Assembly (NCBI GenBank): GCA_905331475.1
Contig: CAJNYU010000515.1
Coordinates: 1 to 64,000, forward strand
Origin: Rotaria socialis
Taxonomy: Eukaryota > Rotifera > Eurotatoria > Philodinida > Philodinidae
DNA length: 64,000 nucleotides
Direction: 5' to 3'
In this document: in pieces, positions 31,134 through 40,906 of the stretch
How positions within the stretch are numbered: the stretch's first letter is position 1
Layout of the letters: each line of letters begins with the position of its first letter
The notes under the pieces: generated by a model
The model's database searches: none
Told to the model about the DNA's origin: nothing
The model's input: only the letters and a program-made list of their open reading frames with translations
Made by a program: the position numbers and the translations under genes

Positions 31134-34100
31134 ATGAAATTTGGTAGAGACGAAAAGAAATCTTCCATTCAAGATATAAGGTCTATTAAGGTATTTAGTA
31201 CAGATAATGACGACGAGTGTAGTAGTGATGATGAAAGAAATAGTATAGCTGATATAGCGTGTTTACCTGAAATTTCAGCTGTAAAAAGGAAAGAAGATAG
31301 ATGTTATCAGCATCTTTTACCGATAGACAATGGACTTTACGATGGTACAGTTAGTGAAAAATTTTTGCGCGAAGGCCTAGGTACATACACTGTTAACAAT
31401 GACGAAGAATATTATTCTGGTGCATGGAAAGATGATAAACCTCATGGATATGGTTATAATTTAAAAAGTCGTGGTTCAACTATTTATTATGGTGAATTTA
31501 ACAATGGACTACTTAAAGAAGGCTACGGAAAAGTGACATTAGAAGATGGCTATGTATATAAAGGGCCGATAAAAGATGGAAAATTTCATGGTCTTGGAAG
31601 TCTGTCGATGAAAATAGCAGGTCTGAAAGAAATAGATACTCTTCAGCTTGTAGCCGAGTGGGAAAATGGAAAAACGAGTATTGTTTATAAAAATGAGATT
31701 AAACTATATTACGAATATCAATATCAAGCCTTTTGTAATAGTTTAGAATCTATTATTTCATTGAATAGCGTAAGTCGGAAAGAACAAAGAAAATTTTTTC
31801 AAAGTTTAATTGACTTATTAGAGAAACGTCTTTTGAATCTTAACCTACTAAACGAAATTGCCACCCATTCTATATTGCCGAGAGAACTAAAATCATCAGC
31901 TAATCTTTTATATAAATTAGATAATAGTTATACACATCTGAAAAAATATACAGAAATCGACATAAAAAACTCTTATAATAATTGTGTTAAAAATATCTGT
32001 GAAATAGGATTGAAAATCTATGCAACAAGTTTAGCGTGGACTGAAGATGATGAAAAATTAGATTGCATTTCTTCGCGAAAAATCTTTGATGAAAATTTAA
32101 ATAGTTTTACGCAAAAATCTCAACTATCTGATCTTAAAGTGGTACTTTTAATAGATACGTTCGTGGTTGATTTAATTCAAAAAATGATACGTTTTGCTAA
32201 TGAAAAATTACTTCGAATTTCTTCACAATATCGATCGGAGTTTATTGATAGTCATACGAGATTTATAAAGAGAATATGGCTAGATTATTTTCAAGCGTTA
32301 GAAAAAGATTCTATTGCTAACAGTCTAGACGATGAAATCGATAAAAGATATCATTTTTATACTGACTGTTATTCGAACCTATTGGAAATTCCTTTAGTTA
32401 GCACATTGGAAGCCGAACCGAACAAATTAAACACAGATCAAAATAACAGCGACTTAGTAGCAGAAGAGAATAATATGAAATATGAAATTAAGTCAATTAT
32501 TTATAAAGCCATGAAATTTTCTTTGGATCAATTAAAGCCGTGGAGAAATCTTCCGATAAATGAGCTAACGTCTTATTTTAAGCAATCTATTCATCATGAT
32601 ACTTCGATTAAAGAAATAGGAGATAAATTATTGATTCAAATTTTGCAAGATATTGAAAGAAAAATGGTTGACTTTTTCAAAATGAATACAAAACATTTTT
32701 CTGACATTTTACAATCGATTGTCTCTTATTATCAGAACAATCTATTGAACGACACGAATTTAAATTATCAAAGTAAAATGAAAGAAATAATTAGAATAGT
32801 TGATTACTTGTTGCAAATTTCAGGAACAAAAAATTCCCATATTAAAGAACTCACAGATGCACAATTAGAATCGATTAAGACGTTTATTGAAAGAAAAGAA
32901 AATGTCACAGAATTTGTTGATCATTTCCTGAACTTCAATGTAGAACTTTGCAACTTGTCGCAACATTTCGATAATCAGTTCTCGGTTAGCATACATAGCG
33001 AATTCAATAGAAATGCTTCAGACATAATATCTTCAATAAAATATTTTTTTAAAATCTTACTGGCAAAAGATAGCAATATGCGGTCAGAAATACTGAGTAA
33101 ATATGAAGTATCCGACGTGGACGTTGCTTTGCGACAAGCAGTTTTTAAAGAACGCATATTTGATGTAGAAGTTTTATTAGAATTAGGTGCGAACGTCAAC
33201 GCACCAGGTCCTAGTTCAGGAAAAACTGCTTTACATTGGGCAGTTATTAGTAAGGATAAACATCTTGTTTCACGTCTTTTAGAAAAAGGTGGCGATATAA
33301 CAATAGAAGATCACGAACAGAAAAGTTCACTTGATTATGCAAAAACGAATGGAATCGAATTAATTTCTTTACTAGATGAAATGAAAAATGAAAAAAAGGA
33401 AAATTCATCAAATAAGCTATATGCTTTACAAAAAATAAACAATTTTCTTACTAACTTAGGATCTCTAGATTTTACTTGGTTTGTAGAACGTAAAAAAATT
33501 ACTAATTTAGATACTAATTTATTTAAGCCAGCTGGAGAGAAAGGTCTTTATAAAGTAACAAACATTGAAAAAGCAAAAAAGAAAGTAAAAGATCCATGTC
33601 GGCATTATATGTTAGATACAATAAACGAGCTGTTAGACATTGTTAAAAATGTGAAAATATTTAATCGATCAAGTCCAACTAAAATAGTTAAAGTGAGAGC
33701 TGAAATGCTAATGGCAATAGGAAAATCTTTTAAGTATTTTAATGACCAAATAAAATATAGTAGTTTAGAAAAATTCAAAGACGATTGTGTCATCCCATTT
33801 AGGGATGTAATGAGCGATAGTGATTCTTATGAAACATTTTATAGTAAACTAGAAAAAATTGATTTATACTTTTTATATGATAGAAAATTAAAAGAAATCA
33901 CTATTGATCAAGCTTTAGAATTATTCAAAGAAAAAAATGGGAATTTTTCTAAATTAAAAATAATAAAAAATTCCTTTTACAAATATGAAAAAGTTTTTAA
34001 AAAGTATTTTTATGATATTATAGACAAAAATAAATCAATTGAAGAAATAACCACAGAAGCTAGAAAAAATGCTAATGAATTAAATTTTAATATAGAAAAT

Positions 34101-34202
34101 ATTCCAGATATTATTGCTGGACTAGCAGTTATACTTTCTTTAAGTGTGTCTGATTTTATCGAAAAAAATCATCAAGGAGAATATGTTTTGAAAGAGAAAT
34201 AA
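31134..34202 (+). CDS. MORN-ankyrin protein, N-terminal part of a split SecA-type gene
   Basis: 1,022 codons without intron. Residues about 67-160 hold four to five MORN repeats (YYSGAWKDDKPHGYGY, YYGEFNNGLLKEGYGKV, YKGPIKDGKFHGLGS). Residues about 661-752 hold two to three ankyrin repeats (VEVLLELGANVNAPG, KTALHWAVISKDKHLVSRLL). The remainder is Lys/Glu/Ile-rich and helical. Residues 780-1022 look like the linker that precedes the SecA ATPase core in this kind of protein. The frame ends at a TAA (34200-34202), and the same frame then reopens and carries the SecA motifs, so this is very likely the front part of one longer gene. MORN and ankyrin repeats usually bind membranes or proteins. No signal peptide or membrane segment is visible. 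Base composition and codon use look like those of the giant gene opposite. Confidence 0.75.
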   Translation: MKFGRDEKKSSIQDIRSIKVFSTDNDDECSSDDERNSIADIACLPEISAVKRKEDRCYQHLLPIDNGLYDGTVSEKFLREGLGTYTVNNDEEYYSGAWKDDKPHGYGYNLKSRGSTIYYGEFNNGLLKEGYGKVTLEDGYVYKGPIKDGKFHGLGSLSMKIAGLKEIDTLQLVAEWENGKTSIVYKNEIKLYYEYQYQAFCNSLESIISLNSVSRKEQRKFFQSLIDLLEKRLLNLNLLNEIATHSILPRELKSSANLLYKLDNSYTHLKKYTEIDIKNSYNNCVKNICEIGLKIYATSLAWTEDDEKLDCISSRKIFDENLNSFTQKSQLSDLKVVLLIDTFVVDLIQKMIRFANEKLLRISSQYRSEFIDSHTRFIKRIWLDYFQALEKDSIANSLDDEIDKRYHFYTDCYSNLLEIPLVSTLEAEPNKLNTDQNNSDLVAEENNMKYEIKSIIYKAMKFSLDQLKPWRNLPINELTSYFKQSIHHDTSIKEIGDKLLIQILQDIERKMVDFFKMNTKHFSDILQSIVSYYQNNLLNDTNLNYQSKMKEIIRIVDYLLQISGTKNSHIKELTDAQLESIKTFIERKENVTEFVDHFLNFNVELCNLSQHFDNQFSVSIHSEFNRNASDIISSIKYFFKILLAKDSNMRSEILSKYEVSDVDVALRQAVFKERIFDVEVLLELGANVNAPGPSSGKTALHWAVISKDKHLVSRLLEKGGDITIEDHEQKSSLDYAKTNGIELISLLDEMKNEKKENSSNKLYALQKINNFLTNLGSLDFTWFVERKKITNLDTNLFKPAGEKGLYKVTNIEKAKKKVKDPCRHYMLDTINELLDIVKNVKIFNRSSPTKIVKVRAEMLMAIGKSFKYFNDQIKYSSLEKFKDDCVIPFRDVMSDSDSYETFYSKLEKIDLYFLYDRKLKEITIDQALELFKEKNGNFSKLKIIKNSFYKYEKVFKKYFYDIIDKNKSIEEITTEARKNANELNFNIENIPDIIAGLAVILSLSVSDFIEKNHQGEYVLKEK
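34200..34202 (+). other. In-frame TAA that splits the MORN-ankyrin-SecA gene
   Basis: The upstream frame (from 31134) and the downstream frame (to 35999) are in the same phase, with only this TAA between them. The 17 codons from 34203 to 34253 are open and already read like the segment that precedes Walker A in SecA (PHCIQILGVL). No GT-AG intron that would remove the stop is obvious. It may be a nonsense mutation, a readthrough site or a sequence error. Confidence 0.8.
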
Positions 34203-34253
34203 AATAAAAAATATTTATTACAACCTCATTGTATTCAAATTCTTGGAGTACTA

Positions 34254-35999
34254 ATGCTATTAGATATTGACGAAAAAACGAACACAATTTCGTCTAAACA
34301 TCTCGCTGAGATCTTAACTGGACAAGGTAAATCGTGGACGTTGGCTCTTCTAGCAGGATTTTTTAGTTTAGTTGGTTGTCAAGTCACAGTCGGTTGTTAC
34401 AACGATTATTTATCTCGACGAGATGAAGGAGATTTCAAGAAGTATTTAGATCCATTTAAGTTTACAAACAATGTTAAGTATAGAACATTCGAATCAATGT
34501 GCGAAGAGAAACTGACCAGTAAGAAACATAATAAAAAATTTAGAGATATCATTTTTGATATTCTATCAGGGGAGCATCTCTCTCCAGAATATAGTCAAGA
34601 AAATGAAAACGAAAAGTCTATTCTCTTGATAGATGAGGTTGACGTATTTTTTTCACATAATTTTGGCGCTATGTATTGTCCAGGACTTCGCATTAAAAAT
34701 AAATGTTTTGTTGAAATGCAGAAAGATATTTGGGAAAACATAATGATGAGTAAAGTTGTTGATAAAAATCAATTGAAAACATTAGCTAACCAGAGAATTT
34801 TTAATTCAACTAGTCAAGATAAAATGTTGTCACATTTAGTAGAATCAAACCTTTTAGAGGATCACTTGGAAAATATGATAAATACTGCTCTTCGAATTCG
34901 CGAAGATATGAGAAATAGAAATGAATTGAGAGATAAATATAGAATTATAGATAACATTATACATACGAAAGATAATGATGGCAAATTTGTGTCAACGACT
35001 TGGTATGACTATGAGGATAGTTTTTATTATTTAAAGTTAATGTACGAAAAGCAGAAAAGTTTTAAGCAAGTTCATTTAGACGAAGATAATTTTGGATATT
35101 TATCAATTCGATGTGGACTCATTTCATATTCAGAGTTGCCCAATTCATATGATGGAATATTTGGTGTCAGTGGAAGTTTAAAAGCTCTGTCGGCCGGTGA
35201 AGAATCTTTACTAATCTATTATAACATTCATAAAAGATCTTATTATCCATCATTTTTTGGTGGATCAAAATTAAAATTTAGTATACCGAATGATTTTGTT
35301 ATTAAAGATTGCAAAAATGATTGGTTTGATAGCATTGTTACCCGTGTTCGACGAAGAATTGCTGAAGATCGATCTGTTTTGATATTTTTTTACAATGAAA
35401 AGCTATTGGACGAATTTTTTACTTTTTATTCAGGAGACTTACGTGTTGTTCCATTTTATATTACACAAAATAAGATTTTTGATGGGCATAAAGATAGAGT
35501 TTATAGTGATATTTATGTGGATAAATTAATTAAAGATGAATATGCTGGACATCATGGAAAAGTCACTTTACTAACGAGGGTATTTGGAAGAGGCGTTGAT
35601 TTTCAAGCAGAAGCAAAGGTAAACGAAAAAGGTGGTATTCATGTAATTCAAACATTTTTCTCAATGAATGTCAAAGAAGAAATCCAAATAAAAGGAAGAA
35701 CAGCAAGAAAAGATGATCCCGGAAGTTATGAATTAGTCTTGTGTCGAGAGCACCTAGAAGAGCCTGACTCCGTAGGAATGAAAACTTCGAAATTTGTAAA
35801 TATAACAAAAGAAACAACTTATGATGAGTTAGACAAACAGAGGACAGAAATAGTTGATTTGTTTTGCCGAGATAAACTTAAAAATATTCAAGCGAATAAA
35901 AACCGTCACGAACTTACGGTATCGTTTTTTGAAAGAGCAATTACTGAATGCAACGAGAACAATCGACAGGATTTTATAAAAGAAATTAAGACATTGTAG
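34254..35999 (+). CDS. SecA-type ATPase core, downstream half of the split gene
   Basis: 581 codons from the first ATG after the stop; the open frame actually begins at 34203. Visible motifs: Walker A TGQGKS (residues 22-27), DEVD (127-130), FGRGVD (444-449), GGIHVIQTFF, and GRTARKDDPG (from 481). These are the helicase-type motifs of SecA nucleotide-binding domains 1 and 2. The substrate-binding PPXD and C-terminal scaffold parts of housekeeping SecA are not recognisable, and the protein ends about 80 residues after the last motif, so it is a derived, shortened form. As an independent protein it would start only 21 residues before Walker A, too short for a proper fold, which favours one original gene with the MORN-ankyrin part. 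Motif order matches the giant protein opposite, so the two SecA cores are probably paralogous. Confidence 0.75.
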   Translation: MLLDIDEKTNTISSKHLAEILTGQGKSWTLALLAGFFSLVGCQVTVGCYNDYLSRRDEGDFKKYLDPFKFTNNVKYRTFESMCEEKLTSKKHNKKFRDIIFDILSGEHLSPEYSQENENEKSILLIDEVDVFFSHNFGAMYCPGLRIKNKCFVEMQKDIWENIMMSKVVDKNQLKTLANQRIFNSTSQDKMLSHLVESNLLEDHLENMINTALRIREDMRNRNELRDKYRIIDNIIHTKDNDGKFVSTTWYDYEDSFYYLKLMYEKQKSFKQVHLDEDNFGYLSIRCGLISYSELPNSYDGIFGVSGSLKALSAGEESLLIYYNIHKRSYYPSFFGGSKLKFSIPNDFVIKDCKNDWFDSIVTRVRRRIAEDRSVLIFFYNEKLLDEFFTFYSGDLRVVPFYITQNKIFDGHKDRVYSDIYVDKLIKDEYAGHHGKVTLLTRVFGRGVDFQAEAKVNEKGGIHVIQTFFSMNVKEEIQIKGRTARKDDPGSYELVLCREHLEEPDSVGMKTSKFVNITKETTYDELDKQRTEIVDLFCRDKLKNIQANKNRHELTVSFFERAITECNENNRQDFIKEIKTL

Positions 36000-37063
36000 T
36001 ATTCTATATATCGCACAGCTAGTAAAATAAGTATTATAAAGGGCATTATATAAGAGAATATATATGCTGACGATTTGAAAACTCTTCAATGTCATTTTTC
36101 CTTGACACAACCTGTGTGTGCTTGTTTTGTATGTTGTATTTTTATTCTTTTCCATATTGTTATAAATATTTTTTGCTTTGTATCCACCATTTGTTTGTGT
36201 AGTACTGAATGTATCGTTTCTGTTGTTTTTTCCAAATAATGTTTCACGAAAACTAATAGCATTTCCTGGCGAAACAAATTCAAATTGGCACACCGACTGA
36301 TTAAACTTATGTACGACTATTAAATTCGAATAACTCAAGAATAAGACCAGTTAACAAAAAAAGAACTCATTGAACGGCTGAATAAAAAATTTGGATATGA
36401 TGAATTTGAATTTTATTAAATTAATTCCCTAATCGAAAAAATTATCATCTCGAATGTAATGGGCTCATAGAAAGAATCGACAGCACATCTTTTTAAATGA
36501 GTTGCAACTTATGAAAATCAACAACAAAAAATAGAGCTATGTTTAATGGTTAAATTATCCTTGATTGATAAGCAGTATGTTACAGCATTAAGCAACAACG
36601 AGATGCTTCAAAAAGAATTTGCGGAAATATTCAATCGAACATAAGACAATGTACGTTAGTTATCGTCATTTCAATAATGTATATGTTTCAAGAATCCACT
36701 TTATTATTTAATGCAGTTAACAATGTAAGATGTGTGGGTGGTACAATGAAAAAACAATAATACGCTCAAACCCAATATTCGCCATTGGTTGGCTTCAACA
36801 GTTGTAATCATGTGTACGCCACCAATATAAGAGAAGCGAACAGCAGTAGATAGTACTATAGAATGGAACGCTATTTTTGCTTGTTGTTGAAACAATGATG
36901 AAAAATAAAAACCACTGCATTCGATGATGAATCGTAGGAGTTATTTCTGGCACGCATTTCGGTTGAGATACTATTTTACTCTTCGATTGCCACAAAGTTT
37001 CATACATACTCAATCAACAAAGATGACATAAGAACAGCTGTAGCTGACTGATCCAAGTAATTT
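36000..37063. other. Gene-poor stretch after the SecA genes
   Basis: No gene supported. Minus-strand open frames at 35829-36338 overlap the real SecA frame or are AT-rich chance frames. A weak telomere-like pair lies at 36729-36741 (ATGTGTGGGTGGT) and 36761-36774 (TACGCTCAAACCCA). Confidence 0.4.
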
Positions 37064-37147
37064 TGAGGGTGTGGGTGTTGGTGTCGGGCATGGTTGTAGT
37101 GTGGGGGGTTAGTGTTGATCATCTCACCACAGCCCCGCGCACACCCA
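37064..37147. repeat. Telomere-like fold-back (long)
   Basis: The G-rich arm begins GAGGGTGTGGGTGTTGGTGT (from 37065) and goes on as GTAGTGTGGGGGG (to about 37110). The C-rich arm is at 37127-37147 (CACAGCCCCGCGCACACCC region). The unit is TGTGGG-like. Arms are only partly complementary. Confidence 0.55.
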
Positions 37148-37559
37148 GGCTACTCTTCATTCACTTCCCATGCACAGTGCCAATTAGACTAGCTATCAGG
37201 TTATTCTCGAGCAACTGTTGGCGGATTGCGAATGCAGTCACCAAATCAGGGATGGCTCAGTCCAATTAAACCATAGTGCTCTATACAAAATCGAAGATAA
37301 GCGGCATAAACTTGAGTCTTATGAGAAGATTTAAGCTCTCGTTGAAACACGTGGATCGATGAGTTAAATATTTTATTCAGAAGTAAATAGGAGAAGACAA
37401 AAACACACGCGTAAACTACTATTGGTGGAATAGTTCAGGGAGGGTAAGATTTTCTTTTTATGCGAGAATGTATATCTTTTTTAAATGTTTATTGGGATGT
37501 TTCTATATTATCTTACACTTATTTATTTATAATGTAAGTTGATCTTGTGCCGATATTGA

Positions 37560-37800
37560 TTGCACGCTTCGATGATTCTCCTTCCTCTTCCTTCTGTTCT
37601 CTTTCCATTGGTGTAATATCTCTCTCTCTTGTCTCTCTTCTATCTCTCTCCTATATATACGTGTGTTNAATCAAAAAAGAAGATAATCAACGCAAAGAAA
37701 GAAAGAGAGAAATCACTCTTGTGCTTGTAAACATAAAACAAACGAAACGAAAAGAAGAAATACAAGACATAGCAAGAGAGAGAGAGAGAAACAAAAAAAG
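37560..37800. repeat. CT-rich / GA-rich low-complexity region with one N
   Basis: A TCTCTC-rich run (37600-37650) is followed by AGAAAGAAAGAGAG and AGAGAGAGAGAG runs (to about 37795), so the two halves are roughly complementary. A single undetermined base is present at 37668, where the two halves meet. The open frame crossing it is not credible. The join may mark an assembly difficulty. Confidence 0.6.
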
Positions 37801-37934
37801 GGGCATCGTAACCTGTTGTATAACAACTATCGATTACGATGAAAAGGAATGACAGAAAAGAAACGAATAAGTCTAAGAAAACCAGTTAGCGTCGTACAGC
37901 GACATTTTACGACGCTAACAGGGAGTAGGGAAGT

Positions 37935-38357
37935 TCACATCATCCAGGCGCTCATTGCGAGACTCACGAGGGTACATAACATCATAGTGTTCGCGTGCTG
38001 CTTGATGCCGTCGCTCTTGGTGACCATACCATTACATGCTGCATTCGTTGAATCGACAGCGGTGATGGTTTGACTGTTAGAGCTGAGTGTGACACTGGAC
38101 CCACCGAATGACGCTGTGTAACCAGTCGGAGTGCTCACGATAAATGTTGTGGTGGAACTTGTACACTGATCACTCAGCCCGCTAGTGACCTGCAAGGAGC
38201 TCGTTGAATATTGTGAAATCACCAGACTCCCGCTAAAACAGCAACACATCGTCGTGTTGCATATGCTCCCAGAGGTGCTGTAAGTGCCAGTCCATGTCTG
38301 CGACTTGGCAACAGCAATAATGGATGCCATGATGAGGAGAGAGAATATTGACTGCAT
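37935..38357 (-). CDS. Small secreted, probably GPI-anchored Cys/Ser/Thr-rich protein
   Basis: 140 aa from an ATG at 38357. It has an N-terminal signal peptide (MQSIFSLLIMASIIAVAKSQ, cleavage likely after KS), then QTWTGTYSTSGSICNTTMCC and a Ser/Thr-rich body with six or seven Cys. The C-terminus is hydrophobic (a TMMLCTLVSLAMSAW segment) after a short polar stretch, as in GPI-anchor signals. There is no intron. I recall similar short W.G.Y....C...CCC.SG proteins in bdelloids but know no function. Its G+C content is visibly higher than that of its flanks, a sign of a maintained gene. Upstream (38358-38740) is non-coding with nothing I recognise. Confidence 0.7.
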   Translation of the reverse strand: MQSIFSLLIMASIIAVAKSQTWTGTYSTSGSICNTTMCCCFSGSLVISQYSTSSLQVTSGLSDQCTSSTTTFIVSTPTGYTASFGGSSVTLSSNSQTITAVDSTNAACNGMVTKSDGIKQHANTMMLCTLVSLAMSAWMM

Positions 38358-38737
38358 GATTGCTGATGAAGGAAGTTGAAGATTCTAAGCAAAACGAAAA
38401 GTTCAATGCCAGTCGTTGCTTTTTAAACTCGAATTTTCCCACGACGCAGCCCACAAAAGAATGGCGTATTATTGTTCTATCATATCCTAGTAACCGACGG
38501 CAATAACAAGTTTTCATTGTAGCGAAACCTTAAAACAGCTCAGTGCTTGTGCATCATCCCGATTTTCTCATTGTACATAACTGTTTTCTCCTATGTCAAA
38601 GTAGGCCTTGGTGTAGCCCATTTGAAAATTTAAGCAAAAAAGCTACCTTACAATAGCTTACATTTTTAAGTAATCGAAAAGCGTTCCCAGATGCTTTGAA
38701 CCTTTGGCGACTCAAGGTTGATTTAGCACAGGCTTTC

Positions 38738-40094
38738 GAGGATTAGACAAATATTTGATCGGTGACATATATACTGGTTTCAAGCGGAAAAATGACGTTC
38801 AGGTCAAAAATGCTTAAAAACTAACCTTACGATACACACACTAAACAAATAAACAGTAACGACAATATCCCGTTCCCTCAATAACGTCAAACCACTGTAA
38901 AAATGAATTTACAGCGGAAAAATGAAAAATCAATGGGAAAAATAGTTTAGATAAATGAAAGACCATCTTTACCATAGAAGAAAAATGCTATTGTGAATGA
39001 TCGTTAGTAAGAATATGTTTATATATCCTGGCAGAAAAATAAAAACTCAATGGGAAAAATAGTTTAGATAAATGAAAAACCATTTTCCCATAAAAGAAAA
39101 ATGCTATTGCGAATGGAGGATTAGACAAAACCTTGATCGGTGGCAAACGCTCGTTTCAAGCGGAAAAATGAAGTTCAGATCAGAGACGTGCACAGGACAG
39201 CTTTTTCTATCCTGTCCTTTCCTGTCCTGATAGCTATCCCTGTCCTGGCGGGCGTCAGGACAGGCCCAAATTTGAAATTTCATCCTGTCCAGGTTTGTCC
39301 TGATCGTGAATTCCGTGCTGGCGGGCGTCAGGACAGGACACCAGGACAGCAGGACCGTCCTGCCCTGTGCACGTCTCTGGTTCAGATCAAAAATGCTTAA
39401 AAACTAAACTTATGATAAACACACTAAACAAATAAACAGTAATGACAATATCCCGTTCCCCCAATAACGTCAAGCCACTGTAAAAATGAATTTATAGCGG
39501 ACAAATGAAAAGTCAATGAGAAAAATAGTTTAGATAAATGAAACATCGTTTTTCCTAACGAGAAAAATGCGTTCGTATGTAATCAAAATGAACGTACAGG
39601 TATTCGCGATAAGAGAAAAAAGATTTTGCACGATACGAAGGATGTTGCGAAAATTTACAGTCGGTTAGATTTTGGTTGACTTTGGTTAAAACAATGATTG
39701 GTAAATTTGCATGAAGATGGGATGCCGAAAATCATTTACGATATAAGCGAAAACTTTCATAGTTTGGTGGTGATGCATGACGAATGTCAAAGTGCTGATA
39801 CGAAATTTGGTGCCAATGAATCGTTGGGAGAGAAGGAATGTGAAGAATGAAAATAAAAATGAAAACTACTCATATCTGGTGTTTGTAAAGTTCTGTATAG
39901 CATGGAATATGTTGTATATGCACGGATATCTTTTCTGAACAGTGATGACAAAAGTACTCGATATGAATTTAGTATACACACGCTGACTTATACTTATATA
40001 GTTTGTCTTCTGTTATAGACAGAACGGGAAAAGAATTCATTTTTGACCTGAACGGCATTTTTCCGCTTGAAATGAACATTTATATCACCGATCG
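38738..40094. mobile_element. Composite inverted-repeat element with internal direct repeats
   Basis: A segment beginning GATTAGACAA...GATCGGTG and running through TTTCAAGCGGAAAAATG and TTCAGGTCAAAAATG starts at 38738. A second, direct copy starts at 39116, and a part of it appears inverted at 40037-40094 (CATTTTTGACCTGAACG...TTCCGCTTGAAATG...CACCGATC). The two direct copies stay alignable over 260-450 bp (shared CAATATCCCGTTCCC, CGTCAA.CCACTGTAAAAATG, AATAGTTTAGATAAATGAAA). A shorter partial copy lies at 39030-39110. The whole looks like a non-autonomous DNA transposon whose left end was tandemly duplicated. The second copy has been invaded by the hAT MITE at 39181. Confidence 0.65.
39181..39379. 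mobile_element. hAT-type MITE with 8-bp target duplication
   Basis: 199 bp with perfect 16-bp terminal inverted repeats CAGAGACGTGCACAGG / CCTGTGCACGTCTCTG. It is flanked on both sides by GTTCAGAT (39173-39180 and 39380-39387), an 8-bp target duplication as expected for hAT. The interior is made of CCTGTCC/GGACAGG words and two GGCGGGCGTCAGGACAGG copies, so it folds well. The uninterrupted form of the target is preserved in the sister repeat at about 38794 (GTTCAGGTCAAAAATGC), which confirms the insertion. The 86-codon frame at 39140-39400 is just this element read through. Confidence 0.92.
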
Positions 40095-40179
40095 ATTTTT
40101 TTCCTATTGCTGTTTTAATTCGACAGGATCAACTCTAAAGTTGGCAGACTACATAGATATTTTTGGGCATTAAAACTAG

Positions 40180-40320
40180 TCGGGTGTGGGTGTGTTGCCT
40201 TGTCTGTGTGCATCTGGGGCTAGCGTGGCGATGAATGTTGCTTACTGGATTCTTTCGCAAATATTCTTAACCCAGCGAACACATTTCAACGTACACCCGG
40301 ACCCCACCCCACACCCTCAA
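40180..40320. repeat. Telomere-like fold-back with long loop
   Basis: G arm TCGGGTGTGGGTGTGTT (40180-40196) and C arm TACACCCGGACCCC followed by ACCCCACACCCTC (40292-40318), about 95 nt apart. Units are TGTGGG-like. Confidence 0.55.
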
Positions 40321-40560
40321 TTTTTGTCACAGAAAGTGCTCTTTGAAATTCTAGTACAGTCAAAATATCAGCTTTCTAACATGATTTCTTCATGAAATAT
40401 CTAAATTCATATCATGGATCGAAACCGAAACGGGTACTTGCAAATCAACTCGAGTTTTTTTAAAGTTTTCATTGTTTCTTTCAACTGTTTCTCGACCTTG
40501 ACCGCTATTATCAATTGTTGCATGAAAATGATACAACTTTCATTCATTGCAGTGAATTCT

Positions 40561-40722
40561 CGTCTTGCCAAACGCATATTCACAGTTCCATGCAGTTCAG
40601 CTGCGACCAAGCGCCAATTTAGCACAGCCGGTCAGATTGTGACTCAGAGGCGCTCGAATCTCGATCCTTCAACAGCCAACAATTTGATTTTCTTGTGTTC
40701 CATTGACAACAACCAACGATGA
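40561..40722 (+). pseudogene. hAT transposase C-terminal fragment, second family
   Basis: The plus-strand frame reads AKRIFTVPCSSAATKRQFST, then AGQIVTQRRSNLDP and NNLIFL before a TGA at 40720. This is the standard hAT C-terminal dimerisation motif (PA.S...ER.FS.AG.IV..RR..L.P......L.FL). Upstream text in the same frame, back to 40414, is not clearly transposase. It sits 130 bp left of the ISL2EU-like element and is a separate relic. Confidence 0.8.
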
Positions 40723-40879
40723 ATCTAGCTTGAAGTATTTTTTTTTATGCTGACTCATTCTTATGAACTTTATTAATTTTGTAAAGTATCGTTGTTGTTG
40801 AAAACCCCTGCTATTGTCAATTATTATTGTTCAAAAAAATCCGCAGCTGACAATGAGCCACATTCACACTTTAATTTTT

Positions 40880-40906
40880 GGCCACGATTTAGCTGGCGTC
40901 GTGGCC
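40880..40906. repeat. Left subterminal hairpin of the ISL2EU-like element
   Basis: GGCCACGA and TCGTGGCC form a perfect 8-bp stem around TTTAGCTGGCG. The right-end copy at 44296-44322 is in the same orientation and differs by one base. Confidence 0.8.

Noticed and set aside
14335-35999. The SecA genes as plain bacterial contamination
   Set aside because: They are flanked on both sides by spliced eukaryotic genes and the same telomere-like tracts, have a similar AT-rich composition, show no Shine-Dalgarno/operon layout, and lie in one sequence without an N between 1 and 37667. A chimeric assembly is not excluded.
35829-36338. Minus-strand frame overlapping the end of the SecA frame
   Set aside because: Shadow of the real plus-strand gene plus AT-rich spacer; composition is not protein-like.
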